Shown here piece by piece: positions 1 through 8,584 of a stretch of 60,676 nt of DNA; position 1 is the first letter of the stretch; each line of letters opens with the position of its first letter. Origin of the DNA: Prevotella sp. UBA2711 (GTDB lineage: Bacteria > Bacteroidota > Bacteroidia > Bacteroidales > Bacteroidaceae); contig DEKX01000045.1 of assembly GCA_002354095.1 (NCBI GenBank), positions 56,469-117,144 of the forward strand, written 5' to 3'. Made by a program: the position numbers and the translations under genes. The notes below the pieces were generated by a model, which saw nothing but the letters and a program-made list of their open reading frames with translations, had not been told where the DNA came from and ran no database searches.

Positions 1-365
1 TTCATGAAGTCCATATCCATGGTCTCCCAGGGAATTTCTGCATTATATTGTGTGTGGAAGTGGAGTAGGGGCTTCTGTAAGTCTTGCAAGCCTTTAATCC
101 ACATCTTTGCGGGAGAGAAAGTATGCATCCATGTGATGACACCAATACATTTCTCTTCATTGTTGGCAGCCTTCATCACTGCTTCAACTTCCTTAGAACT
201 GTTGGCTGTTCCCTTGTAAACAACCTTAACGGGAATATTACCGCTGTTATTCAGTCCGGCTACCATTTCCTGTGAGTGACCATCAACGATTTTAACAGTC
301 TCACCTCCGTAAAGCAACTGCGCACCAGTTACCCACCAAATCTCATAATTATCAAATGCTTTCAT
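1..365 (-). CDS. araA: L-arabinose isomerase, N-terminal part (cut by window edge)
   Basis: Partial gene: the first 121 codons run off the left edge. It starts at the ATG whose complement is 363-365. The protein begins MKAFDNYEIWWVTGAQLLYG, the usual AraA start (family pattern WFVTGSQHLYG), and continues with the GVITWMHTFSPAKMWIKGL segment that is also characteristic. AraA converts L-arabinose to L-ribulose in the cytoplasm, the first intracellular step of arabinose use. It lies 34 bp downstream of araD and is the last visible gene of the minus-strand operon galM-symporter-araR-araD-araA. No ribulokinase gene is seen; it may lie beyond the edge. Identification is firm; completeness cannot be judged. 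Confidence 0.93.
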   Translation of the reverse strand, partial: MKAFDNYEIWWVTGAQLLYGGETVKIVDGHSQEMVAGLNNSGNIPVKVVYKGTANSSKEVEAVMKAANNEEKCIGVITWMHTFSPAKMWIKGLQDLQKPLLHFHTQYNAEIPWETMDMDFM

Positions 366-399
366 TCTTAGTAAATTGTTTTAAATTGTTAGTAATACT

Positions 400-1098
400 T
401 TATTTCTTTTTTTGACCGTAATAGGCATTAGGACCATGCTTACGATTGAAGTGCTTCTCAACGAGTAAAGGATTCATCGTTGTATTGGGGTTCACAGAGA
501 ATGACACGAAAGCCATCTTGGCAACCTGCTCCATAACAACAGCATTGTAAACGGCATTGTCAGCATCTTTACCCCAAGAGAATGGACCATGATTCTTAAC
601 CAGTACGCCAGGTGTGTGAACAGGATTGATGTTACCTGCTTCGATACGATTCACAATCACTACACCGGTATTGTATTCGTATTCAGCCATCTGGTCTTCT
701 GTCATATCACCTGTGCATGGGATAGCATCGTGGAAATAGTCTGCATGGGTAGTACCGATGTTGGGAATATCCTTACCTGCCTGTGCCCAAGCCGTAGCAT
801 AAGTAGAGTGGGTGTGAACCACACCACCTATCTCAGGGAAGGCTCTATATAAAACAAGGTGGGTGGGAGTGTCCGACGAGGGATTCAGGTCGCCTTCTAC
901 CACCTTACCCGTCTGGAGATCTACTACCACCATATCAGAGGCTTTCATGGTATCGTAGTCAACACCTGAAGGCTTGATGACCACAAGGCCTTTTTCACGG
1001 TCAATACCAGAAACATTACCCCAAGTAAAAATCACCAGGTTGTGCTTAACCAAATCAAGATTCGCACGAAATACTTTTTCTTTCAGTTCTTCTAACAT
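400..1098 (-). CDS. araD: L-ribulose-5-phosphate 4-epimerase
   Basis: 232 aa class II aldolase-fold enzyme that interconverts L-ribulose 5-phosphate and D-xylulose 5-phosphate, sending arabinose into the pentose phosphate pathway. The start is the ATG at 1098 (MLEELKEKVF), which matches the family N-terminus; a longer in-frame extension to 1260 lies inside araR and is rejected. Visible family signatures are the TWGNVSG phosphate-binding turn near residue 25, SSDTPTHL near 75, the metal-binding HTHS motif near 95, KNHGPFSWG near 170 and a C-terminal Tyr-containing tail. It starts 4 nt after the araR stop, which indicates tight co-expression with the regulator. Confidence 0.95.
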   Translation of the reverse strand: MLEELKEKVFRANLDLVKHNLVIFTWGNVSGIDREKGLVVIKPSGVDYDTMKASDMVVVDLQTGKVVEGDLNPSSDTPTHLVLYRAFPEIGGVVHTHSTYATAWAQAGKDIPNIGTTHADYFHDAIPCTGDMTEDQMAEYEYNTGVVIVNRIEAGNINPVHTPGVLVKNHGPFSWGKDADNAVYNAVVMEQVAKMAFVSFSVNPNTTMNPLLVEKHFNRKHGPNAYYGQKKK

Positions 1099-1102
1099 AA
1101 TA

Positions 1103-1780
1103 TTATAATTTAAAGTTTGAATCTTCGTTATATGCTTTTTTATTGAAACGATACAGATATGCACCGCGCTTAGAACTTTTTTTATCAATGAGATCTGTCT
1201 TTTCGATGAAGTCCATTTCCTTGACACGCTTACGGAAATTGCGTTTGTCCAGTTCCTCATTATTAACTGCCTCGTATAAACGCTGCAATTGGGTAAGCGT
1301 AAACAGATTTGGGAGCAAATTGAATCCGACAGGATCAGTCTTAATCTGCTCTTTCATGAGCTTGCGCGCCTTATCAACCATCTCCCTATGGTCAGAATAG
1401 AGTGAGGGGATTTCCTCAATGTTAACCCATTCTACACCGTGCTCCTTTAACAGTCTGTCATCATAATCTTTTACGTTGATGAATGCATAATATGCAACAG
1501 ATACTACTCGTTCGCCCGGGTCACGGTCAACGGCACCGAATGCACCTACCTGACGCATATACACATTGCGCATACCTGTCAACTCAAAGAGCGTGCGATG
1601 GGCAGCATCATCAACGCTTTCGTCGTTGTGAACGAAGCCTCCGTAGAGACTCCATTCACCACGCCCTGGATCCATCTTGCGTTTACCGATCAATATTTTC
1701 AGCTTGTTTTCATCAAAGCCGAAAATGATGCAATCGACCGATACAAAGATCTTTTGATAATCTTTATAGAAAGATGTCAT
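1103..1780 (-). CDS. araR: AraR-type Nudix-related transcriptional regulator of arabinose genes
   Basis: 225 aa. Residues about 1-140 form a Nudix fold and residues about 150-225 form a winged-helix-like C-terminal part, the architecture of the NrtR/AraR family. Bacteroides thetaiotaomicron AraR is a known repressor relieved by L-arabinose. The Nudix box is degenerate: its first half is intact (GFVHNDE), but the REUxEE core reads RTLFELT, so two catalytic acidic positions (E to T and E to L) are lost. This fits a sensor, not a hydrolase. The gene sits between the sugar symporter and araD, as expected for a local regulator. The perfect palindrome at 4793-4804 is a candidate binding site. Family assignment is firm; the effector is inferred from context. 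Confidence 0.88.
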   Translation of the reverse strand: MTSFYKDYQKIFVSVDCIIFGFDENKLKILIGKRKMDPGRGEWSLYGGFVHNDESVDDAAHRTLFELTGMRNVYMRQVGAFGAVDRDPGERVVSVAYYAFINVKDYDDRLLKEHGVEWVNIEEIPSLYSDHREMVDKARKLMKEQIKTDPVGFNLLPNLFTLTQLQRLYEAVNNEELDKRNFRKRVKEMDFIEKTDLIDKKSSKRGAYLYRFNKKAYNEDSNFKL

Positions 1781-1801
1781 CTGTTATGTTTTTATTTGTT
1801 A

Positions 1802-3547
1802 TTACCAGAAGTATGCATAGAAGCAGCTTACAAGTCCTACGACGAGCAGCGTTCCAACTACATCCCAAACACCCCAGCTCTCACGGATGCTCTTCTTGAA
1901 TTCTGGAGTGAATGTAATAGCCTCTACTTGTTCCTTTGATGGAGCAGGTGTGAAGCAGCTGACACATACCATCAAAATAATGATGAATACCAACAACCAG
2001 CACTCGAAAATGAGCCAGTTGGTCTGCCAGAACCATGTTGTATATTCCCAGAAAGCTCCATCCATCACCGCCTTACCTGAATCGGTAATAACATTGGTAA
2101 CCAGACGAACCATACCGATGCAGAAACCACCGATAAGTCCCCATTCACCAGCCTTTGGAGTGATTTTCTTAGAGAAGATACCCAGTGTGAACACAGCTAC
2201 CATGGCAGGAGCAATCAGAGATTGAATATCCTGCAAATAGCTATAGAGGTTGCCCATGTTCATCATAATAGGCATCCAAGCCAAACCTAATAATACAACA
2301 ACAACGGTAGCCATACGGCCAACGAATACGTAATGAGCCTCACTCATACCCTTCTTCATGGGCTTATAGAAATCTTCTGTGAAGAGAGTCGCACAGCTAT
2401 TGAAGAAAGCGGCCAAAGAGGCAACAAGTGCACATACGAAACCAATGGTTACAATACCCTTGATACCAGCGGGCAGGATGTTCTTCACCATCATGGCAAA
2501 AGCACCATCGGTGGACTCGTGGTTGGTGATGTCCATCTCGATACCACTGCCAGTCTTCAGAGACAGTGCGTAGGCAATCATACCTGGAATCAAGAACATG
2601 AAGCAAGGAAGAATCTTGAAGAAACCAGCTGCAATAGTACCACGACGGGCACGAGCCATCACCTTGGCATTGTCCTCACCGGGAACCTGTCCGAGTACAC
2701 GCTGTACGATGTGCTGGTCAGTACACCAGTACCAGAAACCAATAATAGAGGCACCGAGGAATACCACATAGCCAGGGAATTGAGGATACATTGGGTCACC
2801 TGGGTCAGTGTGGAACATATGGGTCGTTCCGTAACCATCGTGTGCAGCATTACATGCATCCATCATGGCTGTCCAACCGGCTGTAATACTACCGTCACCG
2901 AGTGTTGACAGACCGAGGAAAAGAACAAGGAATGAACCTATAATAAGAATAGGTGTCTGAATGGAAGAAAGTGTCATTACACCCTTCATGCCACCAAATA
3001 CGGTGAAAACTGCGGTGATAGCAATCAAGCCGATAGCTCCATACCAGAAAGGAATACCAAGAAGATACTTGAAGAAAATACCACCGGTGAATGCGGTTAC
3101 AGACACTTTTGTCAGCACATAGGCAATCAATGTAATGATTGACAACCATGAACCTGTGCGCTGGGTGTATCTGAACTTCAGGAAGTCGGGCATCGTGATA
3201 ATCTTACCCATCTTGTTGATGAGCAATTGATAGAAAGGTACGAAGAGCCATCCCAGAATAAGAATCATCCATCCTTGCATTTCCCAGTGGGCCATACCTA
3301 CACCATCCTTAGCACCTGTTCCTGCAAGACCTACGAGGTGTTCTGAACCAATGTTGGCGGCAAAGATAGCCATACCAATTACATACCAAGGCTCGCCCTT
3401 ACCAAAGAGATAAGCAGAAGAGTCTTCGCCCTGTTGGGCTTTTTTGTCTTTCCAAATAGCATACCAAACGGCTGCTACTACTCCACAAAGGCCGATGACA
3501 AGAACGAGCCAGTCCAGCCAAATAAATTCATGTGAACTCCAATTCAT
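1802..3547 (-). CDS. Sodium:solute symporter (SGLT/SSS family), probable arabinose or galactose uptake
   Basis: 581 aa inner-membrane protein with about 14 hydrophobic segments. The SSS family is indicated by the N-terminal YLFGKGEPWYVIG stretch, the NIGSEHLVGLAGTGA segment and the helical GFWYWCTDQHIVQRVLG motif, which resembles vibrio vSGLT and animal SGLT. These transporters couple Na+ entry to sugar uptake. It lies 24 bp downstream of the lipoprotein GalM and 21 bp upstream of araR. A sugar that is first mutarotated outside the membrane and then imported is the natural reading, and the araR-araD-araA neighbours make L-arabinose the favoured substrate. Galactose cannot be excluded, because vSGLT-like proteins carry it and the galactose operon is adjacent. 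Confidence 0.88.
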   Translation of the reverse strand: MNWSSHEFIWLDWLVLVIGLCGVVAAVWYAIWKDKKAQQGEDSSAYLFGKGEPWYVIGMAIFAANIGSEHLVGLAGTGAKDGVGMAHWEMQGWMILILGWLFVPFYQLLINKMGKIITMPDFLKFRYTQRTGSWLSIITLIAYVLTKVSVTAFTGGIFFKYLLGIPFWYGAIGLIAITAVFTVFGGMKGVMTLSSIQTPILIIGSFLVLFLGLSTLGDGSITAGWTAMMDACNAAHDGYGTTHMFHTDPGDPMYPQFPGYVVFLGASIIGFWYWCTDQHIVQRVLGQVPGEDNAKVMARARRGTIAAGFFKILPCFMFLIPGMIAYALSLKTGSGIEMDITNHESTDGAFAMMVKNILPAGIKGIVTIGFVCALVASLAAFFNSCATLFTEDFYKPMKKGMSEAHYVFVGRMATVVVVLLGLAWMPIMMNMGNLYSYLQDIQSLIAPAMVAVFTLGIFSKKITPKAGEWGLIGGFCIGMVRLVTNVITDSGKAVMDGAFWEYTTWFWQTNWLIFECWLLVFIIILMVCVSCFTPAPSKEQVEAITFTPEFKKSIRESWGVWDVVGTLLVVGLVSCFYAYFW

Positions 3548-3571
3548 GATGTTTGATGTTTTGATTAGTAA

Positions 3572-4753
3572 TTATTTAATTGAAAATTTATATGCAGCAT
3601 GGCTATAATACTTCTCACCAGGATTCAATACTGGCTGTAACCACTCTTTATGGTTAGGACTGTCAGGGTACTTCTGGCTCTCCAGGCAAACGCTGACGTG
3701 CTTGGGGTATTTCACACCATGCTTGCGAGCAATGTCTGCATCGCGACCTACACCCTGGAAGTTGCCTGAGTAAACTTGCACACCTGGCTCATTGGTATAC
3801 ATTTCCATAAAAATTCCTGTCTTGGGAGAGTAAAGACTTGCACAAACCTGTGTGTCGTCACCCTTACCGTCTTTGAACGTGTTCAAACAGAAATTATGAT
3901 CGTAACCTGTAGCATTCTGAATCTGATCGAAACTTGACTGGATACTGTCGCCTACAGCATGTGGGGTGCGGAAATCCATAGGAGTTCCTTCTACTGATTT
4001 AATCTCACCTGTAGGAATATATAATTTATCACTGGGGGTGAAATTGTCGGCATTGACATAAAGGATTTGGTCGTAAGCAGCCTGTGTAAAGTCACCGCTC
4101 AGATTGTAGTAGTTATGATTCGTCTGATTAATGATGGTTGGTTTGTCAGTTTCAGCTTCCCAAACCATATCCAATGTATTATCGGCAGTTACCTTATAAG
4201 TTGTTACAGCTGTCACTTTGCCTGGGAAACCGTTTTCTCCGTCTTCTGCGACGATGGTCAGTTTCAGAATAGAGTCACCAATCTGTTCAGCATCATACAC
4301 TTGATGCATCCAACCAGTGTTACCACCGCCATGCAGACAGTTAGGTCCGTCGTTTTTCTTTAGCTGGTAGGTAGAGTCATTTAACGTGAATTTTCCTTCC
4401 TTGATACGGTTTGCATAACGTCCTACAGAAGATCCATAGTCAGAAGGGGAATTGAGCGTATCTGCATACTGTGCAATGTTATCAAATCCCAAAACCACAT
4501 CGGTAGGTTTGCCATCCTTATCAGGGACTACCAAACTAACGATACGTCCACCGTAATTTGTTATGCACACCTCCATTCCGTTTTGGTTTTTTAATGTGTA
4601 AAGCTTGACGGGCTTTTCATTGATAATGGTGTCGAACTTTGCTGGATTAAGACCAGAAACTGTCAATTGAGTCTGCTCACCTGAATTACAGGCAGAGAAC
4701 ATTGCTAATGTTGCACTGCATGCAAATAAAACTTTTTTTAGGTTTTTCATCAT
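3572..4753 (-). CDS. galM: Aldose 1-epimerase, lipoprotein form
   Basis: 393 aa (392 if the second of two tandem ATGs is used). The N-terminus is a lipoprotein signal: MKNLKK, a hydrophobic core and the lipobox FSAC, with Cys near residue 22. The mature enzyme is therefore expected to be lipid-anchored outside the inner membrane. The rest is a full mutarotase: NYGGRIVSLVVPDKDG near 70, GRYANRIKEGKF near 110, the catalytic His region NQTNHNYYNLSG near 210 and the Glu-containing CLESQKYPDSPNH near 350. It interconverts alpha and beta anomers of free aldoses. As first gene of the arabinose operon, next to a sodium:sugar symporter, it probably prepares the transported anomer. A second, cytosolic galM lies at 7387-8478. 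Confidence 0.92.
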   Translation of the reverse strand: MMKNLKKVLFACSATLAMFSACNSGEQTQLTVSGLNPAKFDTIINEKPVKLYTLKNQNGMEVCITNYGGRIVSLVVPDKDGKPTDVVLGFDNIAQYADTLNSPSDYGSSVGRYANRIKEGKFTLNDSTYQLKKNDGPNCLHGGGNTGWMHQVYDAEQIGDSILKLTIVAEDGENGFPGKVTAVTTYKVTADNTLDMVWEAETDKPTIINQTNHNYYNLSGDFTQAAYDQILYVNADNFTPSDKLYIPTGEIKSVEGTPMDFRTPHAVGDSIQSSFDQIQNATGYDHNFCLNTFKDGKGDDTQVCASLYSPKTGIFMEMYTNEPGVQVYSGNFQGVGRDADIARKHGVKYPKHVSVCLESQKYPDSPNHKEWLQPVLNPGEKYYSHAAYKFSIK

Positions 4754-4792
4754 TTTAATTTTTTAGTTATTACTTTTATTTCATTATTTGGG

Positions 4793-4804
4793 TGTAAATT
4801 TACA
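4793..4804. promoter_or_regulatory. Candidate AraR operator: perfect 12-bp palindrome
   Basis: TGTAAATTTACA is its own reverse complement and lies 40 bp upstream of the first gene of the arabinose operon. It overlaps the putative -7 promoter element, where a bound repressor would block RNA polymerase. The symmetry is seen directly; the link to AraR is inferred from position. Such AT-rich palindromes also arise by chance. Confidence 0.45.
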
Positions 4805-4824
4805 ATTATTTTTCGCAATAACAA
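4794..4824 (-). promoter_or_regulatory. Putative promoter of the galM-symporter-araRDA operon
   Basis: On the minus strand a TTG (complement of 4822-4824) is followed after 19 bp by TAAATTTAC (complement of 4794-4802). This is one mismatch from the Bacteroidota -7 consensus TAnnTTTG at standard spacing. It leaves a 5' leader of roughly 30-40 nt before the ATG pair at 4753/4750. Confidence 0.5.
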
Positions 4825-4864
4825 TAAAAAACAATGACAAGAAGTGTGATTATAACACTTCTTG
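4825..4864 (-). terminator. Rho-independent terminator after galK
   Basis: Perfect 10-bp stem: CAAGAAGTGT at 4838-4847 and ACACTTCTTG at 4855-4864, with a 7-nt loop. On the minus strand it is followed by a T-rich tract (six consecutive T, complement of 4825-4830). It separates the galactose operon from the arabinose operon downstream. Confidence 0.85.
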
Positions 4865-4901
4865 CCATATATTTAACCTTTATTATAACTTTAACTGCTC
4901 T

Positions 4902-6068
4902 TTAGCACAGTTTACGTGAACCGTCACCAATCACAACATCAATGACAATTGGCTCATGCCCATATTTCTCGTTGAAGCGTTTTTTGGCATCAGCGATAAA
5001 TTTGTTATAAAGGTCGTTTCGTACGAGATTAATGGTACAGCCGCCGAAGCCACCACCCATTATACGAGAACCTGTGACACCATTATCCTTGGCAATGTCG
5101 TTTAGGAAGTCAAGTTCTTCACACGAAACCTCATACTCTTTAGATAATCCTTCATGGGTTTTATACATCATCTCGCCGACTTTCTCATAGTCGCCTTCTA
5201 ACAAGGCATCACAAACGGCTAACACACGATCTTTCTCGCCGAGCACAAAGTGTGCGCGCTTGTAGTCTTCTTCGCCGACTTCGGCACGAACTTCTTCCAG
5301 CTGCTCCCAGGTGCAATCCCGTAAGGTTTCAAATTTTCCTTCAGGGTGCTTCTCTGCAATATGCTTCACCACATTCTCGCATGAACGACGGCGATCGTTG
5401 TAGGGTGAACCAGCCAGCTGATGTTTAACTGCACTGTTCAGTAAAACCAGACGGTATCCATCAGGTTTGAATGGGAAATACTCAAACTCACGACTACGGC
5501 AATCCAAGCGCATCAGACACCCTGCTTTGCCGAATACACTGGCAAACTGGTCCATAATACCACAGTTCACACCACAGTAGTTGTGTTCAGTGGCCTGACC
5601 GGCAAGAACCATATCCCATTGACTTACTTTGTTCTCACCGAAGATATCATTCAGTCCGCATGCAAAACAGCTTTCCATAGCAGCACTCGACGACATGCCG
5701 GCACCAAGGGGCACATCGCCAGCAAAGGCTATATTAAAGCCTTTAACGGGAACACCCAGTTTTCTCATTTCGAGTGCAATACCGTAAATATAGCGTGCCC
5801 ATGAAGCCTTTGGACCATCAGGGTCAGAAAGTTTGAAATCCACACGATCCTTGAGGTCAATAGCATAAGCCATCACAGTATCCTCCGTACCATTGGCTCG
5901 CATCTCGGCCATCACGCCTTTGTCAACAGCTCCGGGAAATACGTAGCCGCCATTATAATCTGTGTGCTCACCGATTAGATTAATACGGCCTGGGGATGTA
6001 TAGATGTTACCCGTTTTGCCATCAAAGTGCTTGATGAAACGGCTTCTTACAAATTCAATGTCCATCAT
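4902..6068 (-). CDS. galK: Galactokinase
   Basis: 388 aa GHMP-family kinase that phosphorylates alpha-D-galactose to galactose 1-phosphate in the Leloir pathway. All three family motifs are present: the galactokinase signature GRINLIGEHTDYNGG (residues about 28-42), the ATP-binding loop PLGAGMSSSAAME near 120 and the C-terminal glycine motif MGGGFGGC near 337. The catalytic Asp lies in CGIMDQFASVFG. Two tandem ATGs (6068 and 6065) start the gene. It is the last gene of the minus-strand operon galM-transporter-galK, 43 bp after the transporter, and ends before a strong terminator. No galT or galE lies nearby. Confidence 0.96.
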   Translation of the reverse strand: MMDIEFVRSRFIKHFDGKTGNIYTSPGRINLIGEHTDYNGGYVFPGAVDKGVMAEMRANGTEDTVMAYAIDLKDRVDFKLSDPDGPKASWARYIYGIALEMRKLGVPVKGFNIAFAGDVPLGAGMSSSAAMESCFACGLNDIFGENKVSQWDMVLAGQATEHNYCGVNCGIMDQFASVFGKAGCLMRLDCRSREFEYFPFKPDGYRLVLLNSAVKHQLAGSPYNDRRRSCENVVKHIAEKHPEGKFETLRDCTWEQLEEVRAEVGEEDYKRAHFVLGEKDRVLAVCDALLEGDYEKVGEMMYKTHEGLSKEYEVSCEELDFLNDIAKDNGVTGSRIMGGGFGGCTINLVRNDLYNKFIADAKKRFNEKYGHEPIVIDVVIGDGSRKLC

Positions 6069-6111
6069 AATTTTACTTTAATATAATCAAAAGATTTATC
6101 GTTATAATATT

Positions 6112-7356
6112 TTATTGTGCTAATAATTTTCTGTCGCCCAAGCCAATGTAGCTTCCCCAGTTGCAGAACCAGAAAATGTAGGCATAATAGACGAACATGA
6201 TGCACATTGCAATGATGACACCCGTTATGTCTACCACAGCACCCATGATTGGCATCAAGATAGCTGCACCGATAACACCTGTATTGATGATACCGGAAGC
6301 TGCCTTAGTATGGCGTCCTAAGTGCATCAGACCGAGGTTGAATATGAGAGGCCACATGACAGAGTGGAACAAACCTGCTGCCAACATGAGCCAGATACCG
6401 AACATGCTATCTTCAAACAGCAAAGATAACAGGATGCACAGAGCACCGAGACTGACACATGCCGAAAGGAGAACACGAGGCTTGAACTTGGTCAAGATAC
6501 CGGCTCCTACAAAACGGCCGACCATCATTCCGCCCCAATAGAATGCGAGATAGCTAGTCACGATGTCACTGTTATTGATGCCCAGCTGCTGGAAACGATA
6601 AGGCAACATGGAGGGAACACCAATCTCAACACCCATATACATGAAAATGCCTAAAGCTCCGAGCCATACGTGGGGATAGGCAAACACACTGCTCTTTTCT
6701 GCAGGGTGCTGGTGGAACTCTTCACTCTGCTTGCCCTCGTCAATCTTTGGGAGTTTCAAGAATACCAAGATAAGGCAGATAATGAGGGTGAAGATACCCA
6801 AGCCCATAAACGGACTGGGAACCAGTTCTGGTGCAGGTGTCTCGCCTGCTAGAATCACACTGGTAATAAAAATAGGTGCAACGGTAGTGGCTACCGAATT
6901 CAGCGCCTGTGACAGTGTCATGCGAAAAGCACCTTTTTCAGGCTTACCTAACACCATCACGTAGGGATTAGCTACATTCTGCAACATCACAACACCCATG
7001 GCGACGAGGCACATAGATCCAAGGAATACGGCATAGACATTAGCTTGAGCCGAGATGGCTGCCGATATTCCCAATGAGTTGATGACAAAGCCGATACCTG
7101 AAACTGCCAAGCCTAAGATAAGGGTTCCCTTGTAACCAATCTTACTCATCAGCAGAGAGAAGGGGATGGCTAACAGATAGGCTCCATAGAAGGCAGAGTT
7201 TACATATTGTCCCTGCTGTGCAGTCAAGTTGAAAGCCTCAGAGCAGAAAGCAATCATAGAGTTGTTCATCGTAGTAATGAATCCTATGAGGAAACAGACG
7301 ATGAAAACAACAATCAATGCGAACGTATAGTTCGGAGTTGAATTCTGATTATTCAT
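6112..7356 (-). CDS. gluP: Glucose/galactose-type MFS transporter (FucP/GluP family)
   Basis: 414 aa with 12 predicted membrane helices. The N-terminus with FLIGFITTMNNSMIAF, the QGQYVNSAFYGAYLLAIPF helix and MLQNVANPYVMVLG near residue 125 are characteristic of the FHS/FucP family of proton-sugar symporters that includes Brucella GluP. Placement between galM and galK makes galactose (perhaps with glucose) the likely substrate. The same galM-transporter-galK order is familiar from Bacteroides. The symbol is by family; the substrate is not proven. Confidence 0.85.
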   Translation of the reverse strand: MNNQNSTPNYTFALIVVFIVCFLIGFITTMNNSMIAFCSEAFNLTAQQGQYVNSAFYGAYLLAIPFSLLMSKIGYKGTLILGLAVSGIGFVINSLGISAAISAQANVYAVFLGSMCLVAMGVVMLQNVANPYVMVLGKPEKGAFRMTLSQALNSVATTVAPIFITSVILAGETPAPELVPSPFMGLGIFTLIICLILVFLKLPKIDEGKQSEEFHQHPAEKSSVFAYPHVWLGALGIFMYMGVEIGVPSMLPYRFQQLGINNSDIVTSYLAFYWGGMMVGRFVGAGILTKFKPRVLLSACVSLGALCILLSLLFEDSMFGIWLMLAAGLFHSVMWPLIFNLGLMHLGRHTKAASGIINTGVIGAAILMPIMGAVVDITGVIIAMCIMFVYYAYIFWFCNWGSYIGLGDRKLLAQ

Positions 7357-7386
7357 AATTAAATGCAGTCTGATTTTAGTTGTTGC

Positions 7387-8478
7387 TTATTCAACGACTC
7401 CAAACTTGTAAATAGTCTTCTGTTTATAGCGCTCACCTGGATTCAGGATGACGCTGGGGAAGTATGGACGGTTTGGCGTGTCGGGGAAGTGCTGGGCTTC
7501 AAGACATACGGCAGAGCGATAGGGGAAGGTAGCGCCGTTGGCACCCTTGTATCCACTGGCATAGTTGGCTGTATAGAGTTGCAGTCCGGGCTCTGTTGTA
7601 TAGCACTCCAAGGTGCGTCCGCTCTTCGGCTCAGTGATGCGTGCTGCAAAACTCAGTTCACCCTCTTCTTTCTTGTTAAGCACATAGTTGTGGTCGTAAC
7701 CCTTACCAAACTTAATCTGCTGGTCGTCAGCATTGATCTCCTTGCCGAAAGTCTTTGGAGCACGGAAGTCGAAGGGAGTACCTTCCACCTTCAGTATTTC
7801 ACCTGTTGGGATAGCAGTTGCATCGGTAGGCAGATAGAAGTCTGCATTGATTTCGCAAATCTGGTCTTCAATAGTTGGGGTGGGGTCGGCAGTACCTGCG
7901 AGACTGAAGAAGGCATGATGGGTCAGATTGACAATTGTCTTCTTGTTGGTAGTAGCCAGATATTCGATAATCAGTTCGTTATTGTCGCTGAAAGTAAATT
8001 CTACAGTAACATCCAGTTCTCCGGTAAAACCTTCTTCACCGTAAGATGATACACGATGCAGAGCCAGCGAACGGGGACCCATCTGACGTGCATCCCAAAC
8101 TTTGGCATTGAAACCTACGCCACCACCATGCAAGTGGTTAGGACCGTCGTTCAGTGCCAGCTGATATTCCTTGCCGTTCAGGGTAAACTGACCTTTGCAG
8201 ATGCGGTTGCCCCAGCGTCCAATCAGCGTAGAGAGATAAGGCTCCTTTCCGCTGGTCAGCTGCTGGATGCTGCCATGACCCTGAATAACGTTAGCTACAT
8301 TTCCATCCTTGTCTGGAACCATGATAGCACAGATAGCACCACCATAATTAGAGATAGCAACTTCGTAACCTTTGCGGTTGCGCAGGATGTATAAATCGGT
8401 TTTTTTACCATTCACTGTGGCCTGAAAATCTTTACGGTTCAGACCACACAAATTCGCATTTTCGCTTGTATTAGCCAT
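7387..8478 (-). CDS. galM: Aldose 1-epimerase, cytosolic form
   Basis: 363 aa mutarotase without a signal peptide, so cytoplasmic. It converts beta-D-galactose to the alpha anomer used by galactokinase. Conserved features: NYGGAICAIMVPDKDG near 43, GRWGNRICKGQF near 88, GPNHLHGGG near 116, the His-containing VNLTHHAFFSLAG near 185, YDHNYVLN near 262 and the catalytic-Glu region CLEAQHFPDTPN near 335. It is the first gene of the galactose operon. It shares its fold with the lipoprotein copy at 3572-4753 but is clearly diverged from it, so the pair is not a recent duplication. Confidence 0.94.
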   Translation of the reverse strand: MANTSENANLCGLNRKDFQATVNGKKTDLYILRNRKGYEVAISNYGGAICAIMVPDKDGNVANVIQGHGSIQQLTSGKEPYLSTLIGRWGNRICKGQFTLNGKEYQLALNDGPNHLHGGGVGFNAKVWDARQMGPRSLALHRVSSYGEEGFTGELDVTVEFTFSDNNELIIEYLATTNKKTIVNLTHHAFFSLAGTADPTPTIEDQICEINADFYLPTDATAIPTGEILKVEGTPFDFRAPKTFGKEINADDQQIKFGKGYDHNYVLNKKEEGELSFAARITEPKSGRTLECYTTEPGLQLYTANYASGYKGANGATFPYRSAVCLEAQHFPDTPNRPYFPSVILNPGERYKQKTIYKFGVVE

Positions 8479-8510
8479 AATTGATTGTTTTTAGTTACAA
8501 AATATCCACT

Positions 8511-8519
8511 GCAAAGTAA
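8511..8519 (-). promoter_or_regulatory. Putative -7 element for the galM-gluP-galK operon
   Basis: The minus strand reads TTACTTTGC, one base off the TAnnTTTG consensus, about 30 nt upstream of the galM ATG. No equally good candidate exists in this 106-bp gap. The -33 part is not clear. Confidence 0.45.
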
Positions 8520-8584
8520 CTTAAAAAAATCGACTTAAACGAACGAAAGTAGGAAAAAAAAGTTTATTGGAGTGTTAAAAACAC

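Noticed and set aside
400..1260. Long form of araD reaching 1260
   Set aside because: The extra N-terminal residues come from sequence inside araR and are not part of the enzyme family; the conserved start is at 1098.
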